From JAOZTV01 sp965371805 (GTDB lineage: Bacteria > Acidobacteriota > Aminicenantia > UBA2199): a stretch of 64,000 nucleotides of DNA. The notes under the pieces are model-generated. The model was not told where the DNA came from. It saw only the letters and a program-made list of their open reading frames with translations, and did not search any database. Positions 43,328 through 50,393 of this stretch are shown here, piece after piece. The stretch spans positions 1 through 64,000 of the forward strand of contig CBDUZW010000012.1 in NCBI GenBank assembly GCA_965371805.1, in the 5' to 3' direction. Within the stretch, counting starts at the first letter, position 1, and each line of letters begins with the position of its first letter. A program made the position numbers and the translations under genes.

Positions 43328-45508
43328 TTAATTTATTACTTTAACTGTCATCCTTAAATTTGTTGCTGAACCGCCAATTTTACAAAATTTTCCACCTGTT
43401 TTCTTTTGCGCAATTTTTCTGCTGGTGTTAATCTGCCAATGAAAACCTTTCCAGACATTTTGCTGTAATTGGTATAGATATGGTTTTAAATTACATTTTT
43501 TCCAGTCACTTCCATAAGATAAAACTTTATTTTCAGCAATAATCTGCAATGTCTTTGACGAAGGTGCATAAACCAGGTGAGCACTTTTAAATCTCAATAA
43601 GAATCTAGTAGGAGCAACTCTTGCACTTCCACCGACTACATCAACAGTTATATTATTTATTTTTTCTTTCCCACTATCTCCTATTCTACCAAAATTATTT
43701 CCTTTTACTAAATATGCTTCCTTTCTGATGGTATTTATTTGCCAATAAAATCCCTTCCAGAAATTTTGTTTTAGATGATATAGGTATTGCCTTCCAATTT
43801 TTTTTACCTGCCAGTCAGATCCATATGAGAGAACCATGTTTTCGGTAGTAATCTGCAATTTTTTTGATGAGGGAACATATACTAAATATGCATCAACAAA
43901 ATTAAGCATAAATCTTTTTGGGACTGATACTTTTTCTTCAGTAACTCCAGGACATTTCAATCTTCTTACCAAAGCATTATTATTTTCGTTTGACTCAAAT
44001 AGAAATTTATTATTGTCAACAATAACCTTTATCGAATGTGTTCCGGGTCCCAGCTTAAGATTCTGAGCTCCTGGAAACCATATATAAGTAACAGAACCTC
44101 CTGGTGATTTTAGTTTCCCATTAGGATCAACTCCCTTTAATATTAATCCACCCCAGGGTTTACTATCCTTATACATTTGAACACCCACTGCTTTTGGTAA
44201 TACATAAGATGAAGCAGGAACACCTGCATTTCCAATATTTTTTATAGTAACAGCTATTTTACAGCCTTGTATAAGTTTAATATCTCTTACTATTAAATCC
44301 GGTAGTTTCCGTTCAGGACTGCCGCCTGTCTCGCCACCAGTACATTTTAATCTTCTTACCAAAGCATTATTATTTTCGTTTGATTCAAATAGAAATTTAT
44401 TATTGTCAACAATAACCTTTATTGAATGTGTTCCGGGTCCCAGCTTAAGATTCTTAGCTCCGGGAAACCATATATAAGTAACAGAACCTCCTGGTGATCT
44501 TAGTTTTCCATTAGGATCAACTCCCTTTAATATTAATCCACCCCAGGCTTTACCATCCTTATACATTTGAACACCCACTGCTTTTGGTAATACATAGGAT
44601 GAAGCAGGAACACCTGCATTTCCTATATTTTTTAAAGTAACAGCTATTTTACAGCCTTGTACAAGTTTAATATCACGTACTATTAAATCAGGAAGTTTTT
44701 GTTGAGTATTGCCTCCAGTGCATTTTAGTGAAAACACAGCCTTATTAGACATCATTTTATTTGGAGCTAGTATTGCTAATGCCTCCCAATAATTATTGTA
44801 TACCTTTCCTGCCCCTCCAAGTGTCCAGCTTGTTGTTACTGTATAAGTTCCTGCTTTTTTAGCAATAAGAGTTTTAACTGGAGCTATAGCACCATCTTTT
44901 CTTTTCCATTGATATTTAACTACACCAGGACCGTTTACAATAATATGACCCTTAAATTCAAACTTTTTAGGACATTTCCCGGCAAATTTTGTTGGAAAGA
45001 CAGTTGCGTGTACTCTGGTGACTCTAAATTTTGATGCGACATTAAACCCTCTGAATACAATGTTTACATAAAAATGAAAATTATTGTCTTCTCTGGATTC
45101 TTTTACTTCATTGTCTGCATCAATCTTGATCTGAAGTTTTCCGTTTTTGGGTCCCAGATAAGCCTGTGTATGAACCTGTTTTATCTGTTTAGGATTTAAA
45201 CTCAGATTGGTTTGTAGACTAACCAATTTACCATTAAAGAAAACTTTGTTTTTAAATCCTTTTGCAGATACCCCCGCATACTCTCTGTATGCATAATAAA
45301 CTTCAAAAGCAGGTTTTCCATTTGACATTGATGTAACATCAGCTGGAGTCAGAACAATTGTCTTATTCCATTTAACCTCTTTTTTAAATTTACCAATTTT
45401 CAAAAAACCATACATTCCCAAATCAGGGTCTTTTGCAAACAAATTCCCTGAAAACAAAAATGAACTAACTAATAGGATTATAAATCCCCAAAAAATTTTA
45501 TTTTTCAT
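43328..45508 (-). CDS. Exported CARDB-repeat protein
   Basis: 726 residues from the ATG at 45508, with GGGAGGG before it. A signal peptide (FWGFIILLVSSFLFSGNLFA) is followed by an N-terminal half with Ig-like/CARDB-like strands (VYYAYREYAG, SREDNNFHFYVN). Then come two nearly identical 130-residue units, each with a CARDB domain (LPDLIVRDIKL, GVPASSYVLPKAVGVQMYKD, NKFLFESNENNNALV). The C-terminus has two related units of about 80 residues (YVPSSKKLQI, VLSYGSDW, FWKGFYWQINT). CARDB domains are adhesion-type beta-sandwiches, so the protein is probably secreted or surface-exposed. The C-terminal unit is not one I recognise. Confidence 0.8.
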   Translation of the reverse strand: MKNKIFWGFIILLVSSFLFSGNLFAKDPDLGMYGFLKIGKFKKEVKWNKTIVLTPADVTSMSNGKPAFEVYYAYREYAGVSAKGFKNKVFFNGKLVSLQTNLSLNPKQIKQVHTQAYLGPKNGKLQIKIDADNEVKESREDNNFHFYVNIVFRGFNVASKFRVTRVHATVFPTKFAGKCPKKFEFKGHIIVNGPGVVKYQWKRKDGAIAPVKTLIAKKAGTYTVTTSWTLGGAGKVYNNYWEALAILAPNKMMSNKAVFSLKCTGGNTQQKLPDLIVRDIKLVQGCKIAVTLKNIGNAGVPASSYVLPKAVGVQMYKDGKAWGGLILKGVDPNGKLRSPGGSVTYIWFPGAKNLKLGPGTHSIKVIVDNNKFLFESNENNNALVRRLKCTGGETGGSPERKLPDLIVRDIKLIQGCKIAVTIKNIGNAGVPASSYVLPKAVGVQMYKDSKPWGGLILKGVDPNGKLKSPGGSVTYIWFPGAQNLKLGPGTHSIKVIVDNNKFLFESNENNNALVRRLKCPGVTEEKVSVPKRFMLNFVDAYLVYVPSSKKLQITTENMVLSYGSDWQVKKIGRQYLYHLKQNFWKGFYWQINTIRKEAYLVKGNNFGRIGDSGKEKINNITVDVVGGSARVAPTRFLLRFKSAHLVYAPSSKTLQIIAENKVLSYGSDWKKCNLKPYLYQLQQNVWKGFHWQINTSRKIAQKKTGGKFCKIGGSATNLRMTVKVIN
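43952..44731 (-). repeat. Two tandem 390-bp coding repeats
   Basis: The segments 43952-44341 and 44342-44731 are almost identical in DNA sequence, with a period of exactly 390 bp (130 codons). Differences are scattered single bases such as TTTGACTC/TTTGATTC. The identity at silent positions points to a recent duplication or to continuing gene conversion between the two CARDB units. Confidence 0.9.
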
Positions 45509-45694
45509 GTTCCCTCCCAAACTTATAAATAAAGGTTTTTTATAAATATCTCAAAAAATAACTGGATTTAATTTTTTCTTTGATAATATATATTCAAATA
45601 GTTTTGTTCTGGAGTATTGCTTAAATATCAAATTTGTAAAAAGAAAGGAAGAATAATCTTAGAGAATATTTTTGTATTATGTTTTTGATTTGAT

Positions 45695-47290
45695 TTATGC
45701 TGGTTTAGGCTTTATATAACTCATGGCTCTTTCAGACATTGCCGTAATGGTTAGACTTGGGTTTACACCTAAGTTTGCGGGTACTGCAGAGCCATCGGCA
45801 ATATAAAGATTTTCATATCCAAATATTTTGTTATATTTATCAATTACACCGGTCTTTATACTGTCCCCCATTACACATCCACCCAAAAGATGAGCTGTAA
45901 CAGGTATGTTAAAAAGAACTTCGCTTATTGCACTTTGTGGGATACCATCAATTTTTTTTGACAATTCACTTGCAGCCATATTTGCTTCTGGAATATAAGT
46001 CGGAATTTTTTCACCTTTATTTTCAGATCCCATTACTTTTTTAAATGGTGACCACCATCTTCTTTTTCTAACCATTCGAAGTTTATTATCCAAAGACTGC
46101 ATTACCAATAAAATAATAGACTTTTCTGCCCAACCTGAGAAGTTCAATGTTCTAATAAAAATCAATGGATGCCTTATTATGGTGAGTAAGAATCTTAATG
46201 GTCTTGGTATTTTTCCCTTTTTATCTACAAGAGGTATCGTAAGTATATTCATTACATTTGAACCAGCAGGATATCTTACAGGTTCAATATGAGTATTATC
46301 ATTAACATAGAGACCTGAAGTTATTGAAATCCCGGATAAATCAATGTCCTTTTTGTTTTTTGCAGAATATCCAGTCATAACTTCACTATTTGTTCTAACA
46401 GCATACCCTATTCTATCTGACAATTTTTTTAAATCCCCGTTTTCTTTACATTTAAGAAGTAATTCAGTTGTTCCAATTGCGCCTGCTGAGAAAATTATTC
46501 CTTTTGTTTGTATATTTTTTTTACCTTTAATTATAAAATCTGTCAGTTTTTCTGTTGTTATTGTGTATATTTTATCTTCATATTTTACATTTGTAACAAG
46601 GTGTTCAGTAAGAACCTGTAATCCTTTTTTTTCAGCAAGATAAAGATAATTTTTATCTAGTGTGTTTTTTCCACCATCTCTACATCCTACCATGCAATGG
46701 CCCTTTTTTGTACACCCAATCCTATCAGGCCCCTCTCCATTAAAATAGGGGTCCTTAACCTTTTTTCCAGGCTCTCCGAAGAAAACCCCGACTTCAGTAG
46801 GATTAAAATGGCCCTCTCTATTAATATCTTTTGCATATTCCATTAGGAGTTTATCAGGGTCACTTAGCACAGGATTTGTGGTTACACCAAGCATCTTTTT
46901 TGCAGTTTCATAATGCGGCATTAGTTCTTTATGCCAATCATTTTCAAGTTTATTCCAGGTTTTATCTATAAAAAAACTATTTGGGGGAACAAGCAAAGTA
47001 TTCGCATATACGAGACTCCCTCCTCCATACCCGGTTCCAGATAGTATAAGTGCATCATTCAATAAATAGATATGTTGAATACCATAGCAAAACATTCTTG
47101 GAGCCCAAAGCCATTTTTTCAGATTCCAGTTTGTCTTTGGAAAATCTTCAGATCTATATTTTTTACCCTTTTCTATGATCAATACTGAGTAGCCTTTTTC
47201 TATCAACCTTAAGGCAGCTACACTACCACCAAAACCTGAACCGATAACAACATAATCATATATTATCGTATCTTTTATTTCTCTTTTCAC
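45695..47290 (-). CDS. GMC-type oxidoreductase (cholesterol oxidase-like)
   Basis: 531 residues. The FAD-binding Rossmann motif YVVIGSGFGGSVAALRLIEKG is at the N-terminus, GTGYGGGSLVYANTL follows, and the C-terminal HLLGGCVMGDS ... LYIADGSAVPANLGVNPSLTITAMSERAM segment carries the family's closing FAD contact. GMC members oxidise alcohols or sterols. It starts with GTG, overlapping the queE stop (TAGTG), so it is coupled to queuosine genes. A CxxxCxxxC-like cluster (CTKKGHCMVGC) suggests an electron-transfer or structural site. The substrate is unknown. Confidence 0.88.
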   Translation of the reverse strand: MKREIKDTIIYDYVVIGSGFGGSVAALRLIEKGYSVLIIEKGKKYRSEDFPKTNWNLKKWLWAPRMFCYGIQHIYLLNDALILSGTGYGGGSLVYANTLLVPPNSFFIDKTWNKLENDWHKELMPHYETAKKMLGVTTNPVLSDPDKLLMEYAKDINREGHFNPTEVGVFFGEPGKKVKDPYFNGEGPDRIGCTKKGHCMVGCRDGGKNTLDKNYLYLAEKKGLQVLTEHLVTNVKYEDKIYTITTEKLTDFIIKGKKNIQTKGIIFSAGAIGTTELLLKCKENGDLKKLSDRIGYAVRTNSEVMTGYSAKNKKDIDLSGISITSGLYVNDNTHIEPVRYPAGSNVMNILTIPLVDKKGKIPRPLRFLLTIIRHPLIFIRTLNFSGWAEKSIILLVMQSLDNKLRMVRKRRWWSPFKKVMGSENKGEKIPTYIPEANMAASELSKKIDGIPQSAISEVLFNIPVTAHLLGGCVMGDSIKTGVIDKYNKIFGYENLYIADGSAVPANLGVNPSLTITAMSERAMSYIKPKPA

Positions 47291-47904
47291 TATTCAATCC
47301 CATACAGCCGGTGTAGTTGATATCCCAAGCGGATATTCTTGATTCCTGCAACGAGGCAATTCTTATATAATAAAAAAGTACTTTTATATTTTTCAGAATC
47401 ATAATAATCCGGCTGAAGATATATAGGGAAATTATCATTTATATTTCTTATATTTTTTATAACATCTATTGTAAGGTTAGTATTTACAACTAATTTTATT
47501 TCATCTATTTCATTTTGCAAATTTTTATTGATTTCATAATTACATACATCTTTTGGCGACACTGCATACCAGTCTATATTCATTTTATAATAATGCATCC
47601 CATTGGTTTCAACAGCGATAAAAAAATCTCTTTTTTTAATTTTATCAACTAAAACCTTAATATCCTGTTCAAATGGCTCACCTCCAGTAATTACAATTTG
47701 GAAATCTTTATATTCTTTTTTGAAGGAATCTACAATTTTCAGTATGTCATCTTCATGTTTAAACTCACCCTTCAACCAGCTCTCTTTTGTATCACAATAT
47801 GGACACCCCGCTGTACATCCTGCAAGCCTTATAAAAAGTGATGGGACCCCAACCCTACTACCTTCACCCTGTGCTGAGAAAAAAATCTCATTTATTTTTA
47901 GCAT
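47290..47904 (-). CDS. queE: 7-carboxy-7-deazaguanine synthase
   Basis: 204 residues. The opening INEIFFSAQGEGSRVG and the cluster motif CTAGCPYC (Cys30, Cys34, Cys37) identify QueE, a radical SAM enzyme that contracts the ring of carboxytetrahydropterin to CDG in the preQ0 pathway to queuosine. VITGGEPFEQ and the substrate-binding VETNG segment are also present. It follows queD by 7 nt. The loop carries CxxxCxxC, as in most QueE proteins. queC and queF are not in the window. Confidence 0.93.
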   Translation of the reverse strand: MLKINEIFFSAQGEGSRVGVPSLFIRLAGCTAGCPYCDTKESWLKGEFKHEDDILKIVDSFKKEYKDFQIVITGGEPFEQDIKVLVDKIKKRDFFIAVETNGMHYYKMNIDWYAVSPKDVCNYEINKNLQNEIDEIKLVVNTNLTIDVIKNIRNINDNFPIYLQPDYYDSEKYKSTFLLYKNCLVAGIKNIRLGYQLHRLYGIE

Positions 47905-47911
47905 TTACCTT

Positions 47912-48253
47912 TTATTCACTAAATCTTGCTCCTGCTTTATCAGATTCCCAGACCATTACAGCAGATACAGGATACTTTTCTTTTATTTGGTAGTAAAAAT
48001 GCTTTGAAAGATTTTCTGCTGAAGGCGAAAAATCATATAAATCGTTCAAAACCTTGTGATCTGGAAGGATTTGTTTTAAATAAGTTTTTAATATTGTAAA
48101 ATCTATTGCTATGCCTGCTTTATCAAGATCGTTCACACTAAAGGTAACTTCAACCTCAAAAGTATGACCATGCATTTTTTCACATTTTCCCTTATAATTT
48201 TCAAGAAAATGTGCGGAAGAAAATTTTTCTTTAACTACTAATTCCCAAGCCAT
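47912..48253 (-). CDS. queD: 6-carboxy-tetrahydropterin synthase
   Basis: 113 residues of the 6-pyruvoyltetrahydropterin synthase fold. The zinc ligands His15 (FSSAHF), His28 and His30 (MHGHTF) and the catalytic Cys24 (KCEKMHGH) are in place, with the usual C-terminal ESDKAGARF. It converts dihydroneopterin triphosphate to carboxytetrahydropterin, the substrate of QueE, encoded directly downstream. It lies 9 nt after efp, so the four genes efp, queD, queE and the GMC oxidoreductase form one operon. Confidence 0.93.
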   Translation of the reverse strand: MAWELVVKEKFSSAHFLENYKGKCEKMHGHTFEVEVTFSVNDLDKAGIAIDFTILKTYLKQILPDHKVLNDLYDFSPSAENLSKHFYYQIKEKYPVSAVMVWESDKAGARFSE

Positions 48254-48262
48254 ATTATAACC

Positions 48263-48826
48263 CTATTTTTTTACTCTTTCCTGATATGAACCATCCCTTG
48301 TATCAACTTTAATAATACTTCCAACATCAATAAACGCAGGTACCATAATATCCATTTCATTATTTAACTTTGCGGGTTTATATGAGGCCTGAACAGTGGC
48401 ACCTTTAATTGATTGTTCAGTTTCAATAACTTCAAACTCCATACTCATAGGAGCTGTAATGCCCATTGGTTTATCTTCGTAAGTTTCAAATATATATTCA
48501 ACTTCTTCATTTAAATAAAAGGTTATATCTCCAAGGAAATCTTTATTGAGGCTAATTTCTTCATATGTTTCATTGTCCATAAAAATATACTGTTCACCAT
48601 CCTGGTATGAAAATGAGATTTCTTTAGATTCAAGAGAAATTTTTTCAACTTTTTCAACAGATCTGAATCTATAATCTCTAATAGTTAAATCATTTAAGTC
48701 TCTTATTTTTGTCTGAACAATTGCATTCCCCTTACCCGGTGTTACATGTTTCGTATATTCGACCCTATAAAGGTTATCGTTTAATTTTATAATGTTTCCT
48801 TTTCTAATTTGTGTTGCATTAATCAT
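48263..48826 (-). CDS. efp: Translation elongation factor P
   Basis: 187 residues from the ATG at 48826; the GGAG that serves it lies within an earlier in-frame ATG codon context (48838), which would add four residues. The KOW-like domain I holds the modified-lysine loop TPGKGNAI with Lys32, followed by OB domains II and III ending GSIIKVDTRDGSYQERVKK. EF-P rescues ribosomes at polyproline. No modification enzymes (epmA, earP, ymfI) are seen nearby. It heads the efp-queD-queE-GMC group. Confidence 0.95.
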   Translation of the reverse strand: MINATQIRKGNIIKLNDNLYRVEYTKHVTPGKGNAIVQTKIRDLNDLTIRDYRFRSVEKVEKISLESKEISFSYQDGEQYIFMDNETYEEISLNKDFLGDITFYLNEEVEYIFETYEDKPMGITAPMSMEFEVIETEQSIKGATVQASYKPAKLNNEMDIMVPAFIDVGSIIKVDTRDGSYQERVKK

Positions 48827-48949
48827 TTTTTTCTCCATATATTCATTTTTTGTTTTTCTCTAATAAAATTTTATTTATTTACTTTATATTCAATCTGCAA
48901 AAATACAGATTTCTACTAATTTATAAGATTATTCATTAAAAAATAATTA

Positions 48950-49417
48950 TTAATTACCTTCTTTTATACCAATACTTATTTGAAAAGTACCCATAGATGT
49001 TTTAAAGGGTATGACAAGAAATGGAATATGTTGCGGGTGGGTGATTTCATGATTTGTACCAACAATAATTGTCGGAGTAGAAATAGTTACATCCAATCCA
49101 GCATCAACAAGTTTATTTCTTGCGGTTCCAACAACTATGTTTGCAAATTCACCAATTGCATCTTTAACATCTGCATTAAATTCCTTTAACTCCTCCATAA
49201 ACATTGCCGAAGCTACAGCAAGTGCAATGCCTTTTGGAAATGAAAGAACTGCTGAGCCTGTAGCGCTACCGCTTAACCCTATAACCGCAGAAATGTCTGC
49301 ATTAGTTTTTGCTTCCTTTACAACAGTAACATCAAGTTTTTCAGCTTTAAGTGCGGCCATCTGTTCTAGATTATTTAAAGTTGATTCAATAAAAGGGTTT
49401 ATGTATTTTATATCCAT
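48950..49417 (-). CDS. cheX: Chemotaxis phosphatase CheX-like
   Basis: 155 residues. The core motif A-L-x-G-x-x-x-G...SFP (VIGLSGSATGSAVLSFPKGIA) and the ADVKDAIGEFANIVVGTARNKL helix, with the E-x-x-N pair of the CheC/CheX/FliY phosphatases, are visible. CheX removes phosphate from CheY-P and is common in spirochaetes, Thermotoga and delta-proteobacteria. The ribosome site is GAGGAGATA. It stands alone, with no other chemotaxis genes in the window, and a 123-nt gap to efp. Confidence 0.88.
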   Translation of the reverse strand: MDIKYINPFIESTLNNLEQMAALKAEKLDVTVVKEAKTNADISAVIGLSGSATGSAVLSFPKGIALAVASAMFMEELKEFNADVKDAIGEFANIVVGTARNKLVDAGLDVTISTPTIIVGTNHEITHPQHIPFLVIPFKTSMGTFQISIGIKEGN

Positions 49418-49489
49418 TTACTATCTCCTCGTTGTATTATATATTAAATAAAATTAAAAAGTCAAATATTAATTGATAATATAAAAAAT

Positions 49490-49562
49490 TGGAGCTGATG
49501 GGGATCGAACCCACGACCTCTTGAATGCCATCCAAGCGCGCTCCCAGCTGCGCCACAGCCCC
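49490..49562 (-). tRNA. tRNA-Ala(GGC)
   Basis: The minus-strand sequence folds as a standard cloverleaf: acceptor GGGGCTG/CAGCTCC (one G-U pair), D-arm GCGC/GCGC, anticodon stem around the loop ATGGCAT giving anticodon GGC, and the T-arm GTGGG-TTCGATC-CCCAT. The discriminator base is A. CCA is not encoded; a run of T follows. Confidence 0.95.
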
Positions 49563-49637
49563 TTTATTTCTTAATTAATAGTAAAAACATAACATAAAAA
49601 ACGAATGCTTTCAAGTTAAACTTAGTGAATAAAAAGT

Positions 49638-50036
49638 TTAATCTTTTGAATCTAAAATTTTATTTAAATTATTTTTAAAAAATTCACAATCAAAACATGT
49701 TTCACATTCTCCACCTGGAGCTTTTTGTTTCAATAAACATGTTTTTAGATTTAAAAACCAGCAAAAGAAACCTTCCTTTGCAGTCCATGCAATACATTTT
49801 CCTCTAATTGGTAAAGGGCAATTGTTTTTATTCCAGCATAACTCAGATTCATCTAATTTATCCATATTAAGTTTAAATAATAAATAATACGTGATTCTAC
49901 TCATATTATCAGGAATATTCCTTAAACCTTGTTCATAGCTTTCTATGGTTTTTTTTGAAACACCGAGTAACTCTGCCATACTTGATTGAGTTCTCTTTAA
50001 TTTTTTTCTAATTTTTACAAATTCTTTCTTTTCCAT
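49638..50036 (-). CDS. XRE-family regulator with two-CW cysteine domain
   Basis: 132 residues. The N-terminal 60 residues are a Cro/CI helix-turn-helix (RTQSSMAELLGVSKKTIESYEQGLRNIP). The C-terminal half carries about nine cysteines in a two-CW-like pattern: ELCWNKNNCP, GKCIAWT, GFFCWFLN, TCLLKQKAPGGECETCFDCEFF. The CW domain is probably a metal or Fe-S site, making this a candidate metal- or redox-responsive regulator. It is divergent from metH, and the pair share a 357-nt intergenic region that contains promoters in both directions. Confidence 0.8.
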   Translation of the reverse strand: MEKKEFVKIRKKLKRTQSSMAELLGVSKKTIESYEQGLRNIPDNMSRITYYLLFKLNMDKLDESELCWNKNNCPLPIRGKCIAWTAKEGFFCWFLNLKTCLLKQKAPGGECETCFDCEFFKNNLNKILDSKD

Positions 50037-50134
50037 ATTTTTCTATCCATATCTAAAAATAACATCCAATATATTCAGTAGTTATAATTGTCATATACTA
50101 TTTTATAACAATAGTTAAGAATATTCAAGACTGG

Positions 50135-50163
50135 TTGACAATATACCTGTTATTGGATATATT
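50135..50163 (+). promoter_or_regulatory. Strong metH promoter
   Basis: TTGACA (50135-50140) and TATATT (50158-50163) with exactly 17 nt between make one of the best sigma70-like promoters in the window. The predicted start site is about 50170, 8 nt before the palindromic element at 50178. The 8-mer TATTGGAT overlaps the -10 region and recurs inverted at 50064-50071 near the divergent XRE promoter, so it may be a shared operator. Confidence 0.75.
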
Positions 50164-50177
50164 TAATTTTAATATAT

Positions 50178-50353
50178 GAGCTAATTGCAAAAATAGATTT
50201 ATAGCGAAGTTTATCGAAATTTTTTCTGGTGAGTATAATTTAAAAAATTACCGGAAACATAGTAAGCACTATGTTGAGTATGCTTTTTTCAATTTTACGA
50301 AGCCAGGGAGAATTGCAGCAAACTGCAGTAGAATGTATTTTTGTAATTGGCTC
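50178..50353 (+). repeat. 176-nt centred palindrome in the metH leader
   Basis: The two 88-nt arms mirror each other about 50265.5, with apical stem CATAGT/ACTATG around loop AAGC. The outer ends GAGCTAATTGCAAAAATAGATT and AATGTATTTTTGTAATTGGCTC pair almost fully. Several arm differences are T/C or G/A changes that leave G-U pairs in the plus-strand RNA, while inner parts also have real mismatches and offsetting one-base shifts. It lies wholly inside the predicted metH 5' leader, ending about 40 nt before the ATG. It could be a leader RNA structure or a MITE-like inserted hairpin; a TAT flanks each end. It lacks the conserved cores of cobalamin or SAM riboswitches. Confidence 0.8.
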
Positions 50354-50393
50354 TATGTTGATTTAAAATTAAATTTTGATATAGGGATAGATA

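Noticed and set aside
43952..44731. CARDB repeats as a CRISPR or mobile repeat array
   Set aside because: The 390-bp period is in frame and codes for whole protein domains, so it is an internal gene duplication.
50178..50353. Known cobalamin, SAM, SAH or THF riboswitch upstream of metH
   Set aside because: The conserved cores, such as the B12 box and the SAM-I internal motifs, are not found. The region is instead a single long palindrome, which these classes are not.
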